A stretch of DNA of 5,242 nucleotides from an uncultured Bacteroidales bacterium (GTDB lineage: Bacteria; Bacteroidota; Bacteroidia; Bacteroidales; UBA932): positions 1-5,242 of the forward strand of contig CAJOMY010000126.1 of assembly GCA_905235775.1 (NCBI GenBank), written 5' to 3'. Shown here piece by piece: positions 1 through 5,242 of this stretch. The number at the start of each line of letters is the position of its first letter. Within the stretch, counting starts at the first letter, position 1. Under the pieces are notes generated by a model. It was not told the DNA's origin. It ran no database searches and was given only the letters and a program-made list of their open reading frames with translations. A program made the translations under genes and the position numbers.

Positions 1-758
1 CCCGCACGCTTACCACCCAAACCATTACAACCACGGCGTACTACGGCGAGTATGTAGGCTTCCGCGCTTACGTCAGGAACAACGGCGGGCAGACCTTCAA
101 GGTGGTCTGCACCAATACCGCAACCGGCGAAACATGGGAGCCGGGTCTTGGCTATATAAACAACAACGACTGGTACGAGTATTCGTTCCCCATCTCGGAC
201 AAATACACGAATTACGATTACACTCAGTCTTACAATATCCGCGTAAGCCTGGTATACACCTTCACTGTGACAGGCTCAAAGGGCGGGGACGAGCCCCAAA
301 ACTTCTGCTATGTCACCGATTTCGGCGTGTACAGCATGAACGACCTTTCCGGCGCGGCCAACGCGCCCGACAGCGATATCGGCATACAGTATTCGCAGGA
401 CAGCAACAGCACTCCCTTTGACTCCGCAGCCTACTACAACGTAAACAGGCATTTTGTCAGGCTTTCGGGCCTCGCTAACGGCGAGTTTGTCAGCGGCATA
501 ACCGCGCATGTGTTTGCCGAAGCGGGCGTTCCGGCCCCGAAGGTGACCGGCATCAAGATCGTGGGCGCGAACGTCGTCGTGACCGTCAAGGACACGGTTC
601 CGTTCGTCGGCTACACGCTCCAGGCGGGCAGCGACGTCCAGAACTTCGCCGTCCCCGCGGGCGCGACCTCCGCCAAGGGCGACGCCGCGAACGAAATCAA
701 CCTTGTCGCGCCCAAGAAGGACGGTGCGCAGTTCTACAAGGTTTCCACCATCAAGTAA
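1..758 (+). CDS. 3' end of a secreted/surface protein of unknown function (5' partial)
   Basis: The frame is open from base 3 to the TAA at 756-758 (251 codons) and has no start in the window; the GTG at 102 is only an internal valine, since coding continues upstream of it. I do not recognise a catalytic family. Residues 1 to about 175 (window-relative) are rich in Tyr, Thr, Asn and Ser, suggesting an extracellular beta-sheet protein. The last 75 or so residues, from about base 530, form a compact Val/Gly-rich segment resembling an Ig-like or fibronectin-like strand pattern and end in Phe-Tyr-Lys-Val-Ser-Thr-Ile-Lys. C-termini with a Phe-Tyr/Phe-Lys-Val end recur on large secreted proteins of Kiritimatiellota, Lentisphaerota and Verrucomicrobiota (family knowledge, from memory), so this is probably the tail of a larger exported protein. 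No membrane segment or sorting motif is visible at the end. The next gene starts 22 nt downstream on the same strand, consistent with co-transcription. Coding status is firm; function is unknown. Confidence 0.8.
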   Translation, partial: RTLTTQTITTTAYYGEYVGFRAYVRNNGGQTFKVVCTNTATGETWEPGLGYINNNDWYEYSFPISDKYTNYDYTQSYNIRVSLVYTFTVTGSKGGDEPQNFCYVTDFGVYSMNDLSGAANAPDSDIGIQYSQDSNSTPFDSAAYYNVNRHFVRLSGLANGEFVSGITAHVFAEAGVPAPKVTGIKIVGANVVVTVKDTVPFVGYTLQAGSDVQNFAVPAGATSAKGDAANEINLVAPKKDGAQFYKVSTIK

Positions 759-769
759 AATTTCATTGC

Positions 770-773
770 GGAG
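770..773 (+). promoter_or_regulatory. Shine-Dalgarno site for the leucine-rich repeat gene
   Basis: GGAG lies 7 nt before the ATG at 781, an ideal spacing. It fixes the start of the 897-residue protein, which then begins directly with a signal peptide. No promoter-like -10 element is visible in the 22-nt gap, which supports read-through from the preceding gene. Confidence 0.75.
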
Positions 774-780
774 TTAAACC

Positions 781-3474
781 ATGAAAAATTTCGAAACAGC
801 AGCAAAGACCGCGGCAGCGTTTGCCGCATTCATCTCCTGCTTCGCGGCGAGCCAGGTCCGTGCGGACTGGACGCTCACGACGACCGGTGACTACCCTTCG
901 ATGACGGACGGCAACGGACATACAATCTATGTGACCGTGCTTGACGCCGCGGCTCGCACGCTGCGCCTCGGACGCTTTGACGTGACGGGTGTCGCTCTTG
1001 ATGGGAGCGACGCCAACAAAGCAAACAGAACAAGTGCGTTGTCTACCGGAGGAGAGAAAAAAGATGTTGGTTGGGGGACTCTCGATCTTGTCTCGCCGAT
1101 AACGGAGGCGGGATCCTCTGACACGTGGACGATCACCGAAATCGGTGCCGGCGCATTCATGAACCAGCATGACAAGTTCACCGGCACGCTCAACCTCAGC
1201 ACAGTGAAGAAGATCGGCGACGCCGCGTTCATGTACGACAACGGCTTTACGGAGGTCATTCTTTCGTCTGAGCTGGAGGAAATCGGAGCGGGTGCCTTCT
1301 GCGGGGCATATAGGGCCGTAATCAACCTCTCCACGGCGACCAACCTCAAGAAAATCGGCGCGGGCGCGTTTGCCAACCATTCGGCCTATGGCGGCGACGA
1401 TGCTCCGCTTCTCTACCCGCGGCTCGAGCTGACCTCCATCGAGGAGATCGGCGGTCGAGCATTCGCCATGGAAGATCCCGTGAGGGATGTTCAGGAACTC
1501 GTCGTCGGGCCCAACCTGAAGGTTCTTACTTCCACCGGTGCTGACATGGGAGGCAACTCCGGAACCGGAAGCCCCTTCGTTGGCATGACGAAGCTGAAAT
1601 CCCTTGCCTTCCAGGGACCCGCTCCCGAAACTCTTGACAAGAACGTCTTCGATGTCAATGGGGCTTCCTTCTACCTCGTGTTCGAGGACGAGTACATCGC
1701 AGGCTGGGTCGAGAAGTTGGGCGGCACCCTGGACGCCAGTGGGACTTTGCTTACTTCGGCTGCCGGGAAGAAGATCAAGGTCGGCGAATACTGGAAAGAC
1801 TGGGATGGCTGGCTGCTTGACAATGCTGACGAGGGCGCCGAGACGATCATCTACGACTTCGCGCACGAACTCCGTGTGAAGGTTCTTGACGCCGACAATC
1901 GCGAGCTGAGGCTTGGAAGGCTCGACCTCGAGGATACGACCTGGGGTAATACCAAAAACAGTGAAGCGACAGCCGAAGTCATCGGCGGCAACAGCAACTG
2001 GCAGATGAACCTCTCCAAGCCGATCACGCTTCCGGGTTCGGATAAAGCGTGGACGATTGTCGAAGTCGGCGCCTGGGCGTTCAAAGACAACAAGGACATC
2101 AAGAGCGTCGACGGCGGGCTTGATCTCACGCATGTGAGGAAGATCGGCAACGGCGCGTTCATGTACAGCCAGGCCCTGCGTCGCGTCCTTCTTTCGCCTG
2201 AACTGGAGTGGGTCGGAAACTCCGCGTTCGCGGGTGCGAACAACACGCTGGTGCTCGACTTCGACGGCACGACGCCGGATGTGATTGACGGCAAGGCTCC
2301 CGCGCTCAAGTTCATCGGTGCCTCCGCGTTCGCCCACCATTCGAGGTGGGGTGATGGTTCGCCCACCCTTCCGGCGAACATCGAGCTCCCCGCGATCGAG
2401 GTGATTCAGGGTCGTGCGTTCGCCCGTGCGAAGGGCGTTCAGACCGTCGTTCTCGGACCCAACCTCAAGTTCCTCGGCGGCGAGACGGACAGCGGCACAG
2501 GCAACATCGATCTCGTCATCAGCAACAACAGATTCGATCTCGGCGCGTTCGCCGGCTTGGACGGTCTCACGAAGGTCACCTTCCAGAGCCCTGTTCCGGA
2601 GAGCGGCGTTCCCGGCACGACCTTCGCGCAGAAGGACTACGATGGAGCCAATCCTGAAAATGCGGCTGAGATCAAGAAGCTGGGCGGCGCGGTCACCTCG
2701 AAGGTTTCCGTTGAAGTTCCGGTTGAGTCCGCCACTGCATGGGCCAAGGCCATTGAGCTGCTTCCGAAGGAAGGCAACAACATCTCGCGTGTTACCGTGG
2801 ATGACATCAAACTCGACCAGGGCACGCTTGACTTCACTCCGGTTGTTGGCGTGACCGAGATCAAGGCTTCGCTCACGAACACGATCATCCCGGTCAAGTA
2901 CAACTCCCTCCTGACGGGCGAAAACGTGACGGCGGACGCGCTTGTCTGCACGGACGAGCTTCCGGCTGGTACGCAGCTCTACGTGTTCCAGGACAACAAG
3001 TACACGGGCTGGCTTCTTGAGCGCGGAGCCTGGACGCCTGCCGCGGAGGTCTCGACCGCCGATGGCGTCAGCAGCATCAGCATCGGAATTCCGGCCGAGG
3101 ATCAGACGCTTGCCGCCGGTTCGGCGATCTGGCTTGTCTTCCCGGAGAAGCCGGACAATCTGAAGGTCTACATCTATGGCCAGGTCGTGACGCCTCTCGA
3201 GTCGACGATCATCGCGGGCAAGACGAACCTCCTCGCCAATCCGACGGCAAACACGATTGACATCTCCGCCCAGCTGAAGCCGGCGAAGGGCGACAAGTTC
3301 GCTCTGATCGGCGACACCTACGTTGGCGAATACGTCTACTCGGGTACTGACTGGTGGCTCCGCAAGGCCGACGGCACGCTGGAGAAGAACAACATTACGC
3401 TTCCGAGAGTGGGGGCCAACTCCGGCTTCTGGTACTACTCCAAGGGCGCGGAGGACGTGACGATCAAGTGGTAA
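781..3474 (+). CDS. Exported BspA-like leucine-rich repeat protein with duplicated LRR module
   Basis: A complete 897-residue protein. Residues 1-28 form a signal peptide (Lys at 2 and 9, an Ala/Phe-rich core, cleavage predicted after Val-Arg-Ala, leaving Asp-Trp). Residues about 29-635 are two related modules, each with about six repeats of the LRR_5/BspA type, recognised by the pattern (I/V/L)xxIGxxAF, for example IGAGAF at 121-126, IGDAAF at 145-150, IGNGAF at 455-460 and IGASAF at 512-517. Residues about 700-897 hold two beta-rich modules, ending in GFWYYSKG at 882-889. No enzyme motif, membrane anchor or LPxTG signal is visible. BspA-like repeats in other bacteria and in trichomonads mediate binding to host or surface proteins, so a surface or secreted binding role is plausible but inferred. 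The ATG is chosen for its GGAG site 7 nt upstream and the signal peptide that follows at once. It is probably in an operon with the gene ending at 758. Codons TTA, CTA and TCA are absent throughout. Confidence 0.92.
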   Translation: MKNFETAAKTAAAFAAFISCFAASQVRADWTLTTTGDYPSMTDGNGHTIYVTVLDAAARTLRLGRFDVTGVALDGSDANKANRTSALSTGGEKKDVGWGTLDLVSPITEAGSSDTWTITEIGAGAFMNQHDKFTGTLNLSTVKKIGDAAFMYDNGFTEVILSSELEEIGAGAFCGAYRAVINLSTATNLKKIGAGAFANHSAYGGDDAPLLYPRLELTSIEEIGGRAFAMEDPVRDVQELVVGPNLKVLTSTGADMGGNSGTGSPFVGMTKLKSLAFQGPAPETLDKNVFDVNGASFYLVFEDEYIAGWVEKLGGTLDASGTLLTSAAGKKIKVGEYWKDWDGWLLDNADEGAETIIYDFAHELRVKVLDADNRELRLGRLDLEDTTWGNTKNSEATAEVIGGNSNWQMNLSKPITLPGSDKAWTIVEVGAWAFKDNKDIKSVDGGLDLTHVRKIGNGAFMYSQALRRVLLSPELEWVGNSAFAGANNTLVLDFDGTTPDVIDGKAPALKFIGASAFAHHSRWGDGSPTLPANIELPAIEVIQGRAFARAKGVQTVVLGPNLKFLGGETDSGTGNIDLVISNNRFDLGAFAGLDGLTKVTFQSPVPESGVPGTTFAQKDYDGANPENAAEIKKLGGAVTSKVSVEVPVESATAWAKAIELLPKEGNNISRVTVDDIKLDQGTLDFTPVVGVTEIKASLTNTIIPVKYNSLLTGENVTADALVCTDELPAGTQLYVFQDNKYTGWLLERGAWTPAAEVSTADGVSSISIGIPAEDQTLAAGSAIWLVFPEKPDNLKVYIYGQVVTPLESTIIAGKTNLLANPTANTIDISAQLKPAKGDKFALIGDTYVGEYVYSGTDWWLRKADGTLEKNNITLPRVGANSGFWYYSKGAEDVTIKW
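931..1719 (+). repeat. LRR module A of the BspA-like protein (first copy)
   Basis: This encodes residues 51-313. It opens with VTVLDAAARTLRLGRFDV, runs through five IGxxAF repeats, then VxxLVVGPNLKVL, and closes with LAFQGPAPE and a KLGG tail. Each landmark recurs in the same order about 310-325 residues later. The homology may begin earlier, near residue 29, where DWTL can be aligned with DGWLL at 342-346. Confidence 0.8.
1876..2685 (+). repeat. LRR module B of the BspA-like protein (second copy)
   Basis: This encodes residues 366-635. It opens with VKVLDADNRELRLGRLDL, repeats the IGxxAF series (VGAWAF, IGNGAF, VGNSAF, IGASAF, IQGRAF), then VQTVVLGPNLKFL, and closes with VTFQSPVPE and KKLGG. 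Protein identity to copy A is clear but moderate, and the DNA has diverged well beyond a recent tandem duplication. Confidence 0.8.
2878..3474 (+). repeat. C-terminal pair of beta-type modules in the BspA-like protein
   Basis: Residues about 700-789 and 808-889 share an order of landmarks: a TIIP/TIIA start, an Asn-rich turn, Leu-Pro-Ala-Gly or Lys-Pro-Ala-Lys-Gly before a hydrophobic strand, a Tyr-Thr-Gly/Tyr-Ser-Gly turn followed by a Trp, and a closing aromatic strand (GSAIWLVFPE in the first, NSGFWYYSKG in the second). The GFWY-S-KG ending is one I associate with secreted proteins of the PVC group. The similarity between the halves is weak and judged by eye. Confidence 0.5.
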
Positions 3475-3493
3475 AATTTTCCAAAGTTTGCCA

Positions 3494-3523
3494 TTGAATT
3501 CAACCACACATTTTTGATATAAT
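3494..3523 (+). promoter_or_regulatory. Sigma-70-type promoter with extended -10, giving a near-leaderless transcript
   Basis: TATAAT at 3518-3523 matches the -10 consensus exactly and is preceded by TG at 3515-3516, making a perfect extended -10 (TGnTATAAT). A weaker -35 candidate, TTGAAT at 3494-3499, matches 4 of 6 bases with an 18-nt spacer. Only nine bases separate the -10 from the ATG at 3533, so transcription would start within a few bases of the start codon. No Shine-Dalgarno sequence lies in those nine bases. The 58-nt gap holds no hairpin terminator for the upstream gene. Confidence 0.7.
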
Positions 3524-3532
3524 ACAAGCACT

Positions 3533-3802
3533 ATGAAAAAGATATTTTTGATCGCGGCTCTTATGGGCATGTGTGTTGCGCACGCCGACTATCTCAACTG
3601 GATGGTCGGCAGCAACCCGGTCACCACTGAATCTGGTGACTTGGTTGACTGGACTTCTGCGGCCTTCTTCCAGGACGGCACGCAGTTGGGCGATACGTTG
3701 ACGACGGACGATTTCGACTTGTTCGAATACGGCATAGCGACGTTGGGCGAAGGCTATTCTTCCTCGTTGTTCCGCATCGAGCTCTACAAGGGCAGCGACG
3801 GC
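3533..3802 (+). other. N-terminal fragment of a PVC-style secreted protein
   Basis: Residues 1-90 of the chimeric frame. Lys at 2 and 3, a hydrophobic core and the AHA|DY site make a convincing signal peptide. The mature part starts DYLNWMV, contains a DLVDWTSAAFFQDG segment and ends with SLFRIELYKGSDG. I recall similar layouts (a short Tyr/Trp-rich start, then a strand reading FxxELYN) in abundant small secreted proteins of Lentisphaerota/Kiritimatiellota, several of which end in a PEP-CTERM-like anchor. If so, the C-terminal part is missing here because the sequence switches to the permease. Leucine is encoded by TTG in 7 of 10 cases and never by CTG. Family membership is from memory and uncertain; the export signal is clear. 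Confidence 0.6.
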
Positions 3803-4648
3803 ATGGTCAAAAAGCAAATGACGCCCGGCCGCGTGCTCTACCTGATCTTCGCGTACCTGGTGCTGGCCTTTATCGTGCTCGTGTCCCTGGGCCCCATCGT
3901 GTGGGTGATCCTTTCCTCCTTCAAGTCCAACGCCGCCATCCTTTCCTCGCCCTTCTCGATGCCTGACACCTTCAATTTCACGGCCTACGGGCAGGTGATC
4001 ACCCAGTTCAACTTTGGCGTGTACGCGCTGAACTCCTTCCTGATCTCCACCTCCTCCACCGTGGTGGCCATGATCATCCTGTCCATGAGCGCTTACGTGA
4101 TCGCCAAGTACGATTTCCCGCTGAAGAACCTGATCTATATCCTGCTCACCATCACCCTGCTGGTGCCCGGACATACCAAGACCCAGCCCATCTTCAGCCT
4201 GATCATGAAGCTGAACCTCTACGATACCAAGACCGGCCTGTTCCTGGTATACCTGAGCAGCTCCATCGCGTCCAGCCTGTTCATCCTGCGCTCCAACTTC
4301 TCCTCCATTCCCAAGGAGCTGAACGAGGCGGCGGAGATCGACGGCGCGGGCTTCTTCCGCACCTTCTGGCAGATCAACATGCCCCTGGCCAAGACCGGCA
4401 TCTTCACGGCGGGCATCCTCATGTTCCTGGGCAACTGGAACGAGTATTACTTCGCCGCCCTGCTGACCTCCTCGGCCAAGAACCGCACGCTGCCCGTGTC
4501 GCTGGCCTCCTTCAACCAGGCCTTCTCCTATGATTACACCCGCATGTTTGCCGCCTTGACGATCGTTGTGATGCCTGGTATCATTATCTACATGCTTGCC
4601 CAGGAGCAGGTGCAGGCCTCCGTGGCCGGCTCCGCAGTCAAGGGCTGA
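3533..4648 (+). CDS. Chimeric frame: secreted-protein N-terminus joined in frame to a carbohydrate ABC transporter permease (MalG type)
   Basis: One uninterrupted 371-codon frame ending in TGA at 4646-4648. Residues 1-90 look like the start of a secreted protein: signal peptide with cleavage predicted after Ala-His-Ala at 18, then an acidic, aromatic segment. Residues 91-371 form a complete inner-membrane permease of the binding-protein-dependent sugar transporter family, the MalG/UgpE-like half of an importer that works with a second permease, a solute-binding protein and an ATPase. The EAA loop that docks on the ATPase is clear at about 265-287 (EAAEIDGAGFF, then FWQINMPLAK). About six membrane helices are visible, near 102-128, 163-190, 199-212, 234-252, 288-310 and 338-356. 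The family is usually about 270-300 residues, so 281 is full length and the first 90 residues are extra. Codon use changes sharply at the join. The phosphorylase gene follows after 28 nt. As an intact fusion I doubt it; as two pieces each is well supported. Confidence 0.85.
   Translation: MKKIFLIAALMGMCVAHADYLNWMVGSNPVTTESGDLVDWTSAAFFQDGTQLGDTLTTDDFDLFEYGIATLGEGYSSSLFRIELYKGSDGMVKKQMTPGRVLYLIFAYLVLAFIVLVSLGPIVWVILSSFKSNAAILSSPFSMPDTFNFTAYGQVITQFNFGVYALNSFLISTSSTVVAMIILSMSAYVIAKYDFPLKNLIYILLTITLLVPGHTKTQPIFSLIMKLNLYDTKTGLFLVYLSSSIASSLFILRSNFSSIPKELNEAAEIDGAGFFRTFWQINMPLAKTGIFTAGILMFLGNWNEYYFAALLTSSAKNRTLPVSLASFNQAFSYDYTRMFAALTIVVMPGIIIYMLAQEQVQASVAGSAVKG
3803..4648 (+). other. Permease portion with its own likely start codon
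   Basis: The ATG at 3803 begins Met-Val-Lys-Lys-Gln-Met-Thr-Pro-Gly-Arg followed by the first membrane helix, a normal beginning for a MalG-type permease. ATG 3818 (Met-Thr-Pro-Gly) is an alternative. AAGGG at 3788-3792 lies 10 nt before 3803 and could serve as a ribosome binding site, but it may belong to the other side of the join. This portion uses CTG for 26 of 35 leucines and ACC for 14 of 19 threonines. If the contig is chimeric, this is the true extent of the permease gene. Confidence 0.7.
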
Positions 4649-4658
4649 CATCATTTAT

Positions 4659-4664
4659 GAAAGG
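4659..4664 (+). promoter_or_regulatory. Weak Shine-Dalgarno site for the GH65 gene
   Basis: GAAAGG ends 12 nt before the ATG at 4677, slightly far but usable. No promoter is visible in the 28-nt gap after the permease stop, so the phosphorylase is probably translated from the permease transcript. Confidence 0.45.
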
Positions 4665-4676
4665 CTGTAAACATCC

Positions 4677-5242
4677 ATGCTGAAATACGACCTGGGCCAG
4701 GGATCGAAAGAAAACTGGCTGATTGCCGAAACCGACTTTGACGTCGATCACCAGGGAAAATGCGAGGCCATTTTCTGCCAGGGAAACGGGTATCTGGGCC
4801 AGCGCGCCGCGCTGGAGGAGCGCTATGTGGGCCAGACCCGCGACCTGCTGGTGACCGGCACCTTCAACAAGTTTGACGAAGACGAGGTCTGCGAGCTGCC
4901 CAACCTGCCCGATGTGACCAACCTGAACCTGTGTTTGGACGGCGCGCCCTTCGCCATGGATCGGGGGGAAACCGCCGATTACCTGCGCGTCCTCGACCTG
5001 CAGAACGGCGAGGTCGTCCGCACGCTGAACTGGACCAGGGCGGACGGCAAGCGCTTCCGGATGAAGTTTGAGCGCTTCGCCTCGCTTGCAAACGAGCATC
5101 TGCTGGGCATTCGGGCCAGCATTACGCCCCTGGACGGCGATTGCGAAATCACGCTGGAGAGCGGTATCAACGGCCAGGTGACCTGCACCGGCTCCCAGCA
5201 TTTCCACGAGGGCGACAAGCGCGTGATGCCTGGCGGCATCCT
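4677..5242 (+). CDS. Glycoside hydrolase family 65 phosphorylase, N-terminal part (3' partial)
   Basis: The frame runs open from ATG 4677 to the window edge (188 full codons). It matches the start of GH65 enzymes, which split alpha-linked glucosyl disaccharides such as maltose, trehalose, kojibiose or nigerose with phosphate, giving beta-glucose 1-phosphate and a sugar. Visible family landmarks: the opening NWLIAETDFD at about 13-22, the hallmark GNGYLGQRAALEE at 36-48, the segment VTGTFNKF at 59-66, PNLPDVTNL at 75-83, DYLRVLDLQNGEVVR at 101-115, and an LNW strand with a downstream Arg-Phe-Ala-Ser. This is the N-terminal beta-sandwich domain; the (alpha/alpha)6 barrel with the catalytic Glu and phosphate-binding residues lies beyond the window, since family members are about 750-800 residues. 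No signal peptide, so cytoplasmic. Its place 28 nt after a sugar permease suggests it processes the imported disaccharide. The exact substrate cannot be told from this part. Confidence 0.88.
   Translation, partial: MLKYDLGQGSKENWLIAETDFDVDHQGKCEAIFCQGNGYLGQRAALEERYVGQTRDLLVTGTFNKFDEDEVCELPNLPDVTNLNLCLDGAPFAMDRGETADYLRVLDLQNGEVVRTLNWTRADGKRFRMKFERFASLANEHLLGIRASITPLDGDCEITLESGINGQVTCTGSQHFHEGDKRVMPGGI

Noticed and set aside
102..758. GTG at 102 as the start of the first gene
   Set aside because: The same frame is open upstream to the window edge with similar protein composition, there is no ribosome binding site at the right distance, and no signal peptide follows.
1048..1102. Strong internal GGAGGAGAG followed by an out-of-frame ATG at 1064
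   Set aside because: The frame stops after 12 codons (TAA at 1100-1102) and lies inside a well-supported gene; the purine run encodes Gly-Gly-Glu-Lys-Lys in a linker.
3470..3482. Short near-palindrome GGTAAAATTTTCC after the LRR gene, considered as a terminator
   Set aside because: The arms are too short and AT-rich, there is no GC stem and no loop, so it does not form a credible intrinsic terminator.
3488..3493. TTGCCA as an alternative -35 box
   Set aside because: It matches 5 of 6 consensus bases, but its spacer to the -10 is 24 nt, too long for a normal promoter.
763..3570. A 935-codon open frame on the minus strand across the whole LRR gene
   Set aside because: It is codon-aligned with the + strand gene, so it stays open simply because TTA, CTA and TCA codons are not used there. 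Its translation is Arg/Val/Asp-rich with no recognisable domain, and the sense strand has a signal peptide, LRRs and a ribosome binding site.
3500..4654. A 384-codon minus-strand frame opposite the permease
   Set aside because: Same codon-aligned shadow effect; the translation is His/Gly/Asp-rich and low in complexity, while the sense strand is a clear permease.
4657..4683. Eight-codon mini-frame overlapping the GH65 start
   Set aside because: ATG 4657 to TGA 4681-4683 could couple translation, but it has no clear ribosome binding site of its own and such short frames are common by chance.
4638..5207. A 189-codon minus-strand frame opposite the GH65 gene
   Set aside because: Codon-aligned shadow of a clear GH65 N-terminus; no family resemblance of its own.

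Overview
The window reads as two unlike pieces of bacterial DNA joined near position 3800. From 1 to about 3800 it carries secreted surface-type proteins whose style (signal peptides ending in Ala followed by Asp-Tyr or Asp-Trp, BspA-type leucine-rich repeats, C-termini with a Phe-Tyr-Lys-Val end or a Gly-Phe-Trp-Tyr-Tyr-Ser-Lys motif) recalls gut or rumen members of the PVC group, especially Kiritimatiellota/Lentisphaerota. That assignment rests on remembered family resemblance, not a search. From about 3803 to the end it carries a sugar ABC transporter permease and the start of a family GH65 glycoside phosphorylase, a pairing and codon style more typical of carbohydrate-using gut Clostridia (Bacillota).

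Layout, all on the + strand: (1) 1-758, the 3' end of a secreted or surface protein of unknown function. (2) 781-3474, a complete 897-residue exported protein with two copies of a BspA-like leucine-rich module and a C-terminal pair of beta-type modules; it follows gene 1 by 22 nt with a good ribosome binding site, so the two probably share a transcript. (3) A 58-nt gap with a perfect extended -10 promoter placed so close to the next ATG that the mRNA would be nearly leaderless. (4) 3533-4648, one open frame in which the first 90 codons encode a signal peptide and the start of a PVC-style secreted protein, and the remaining 281 codons encode a full-length MalG-type permease. (5) 4677 to the window end, the first 188 codons of a GH65 phosphorylase.

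In the right-hand part the permease and phosphorylase make sense together: a disaccharide is imported by an ABC transporter and then split with phosphate in the cytoplasm. In the left-hand part the proteins look like envelope or extracellular proteins that bind surfaces or polymers, but no enzyme activity is visible.

The striking object is the in-frame join at about 3803. Leucine codon use flips there (TTG 7 of 10 and CTG 0 of 10 before; CTG 26 of 35 and TTG 1 of 35 after), and exporting the N-terminal extension conflicts with the normal topology of this permease family. I regard a chimeric contig as the most likely explanation and a real fusion or recent transfer as less likely. I did not find a convincing new biological system, RNA gene, CRISPR array, insertion sequence or terminator. 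No stretch longer than 58 bases lacks a gene.
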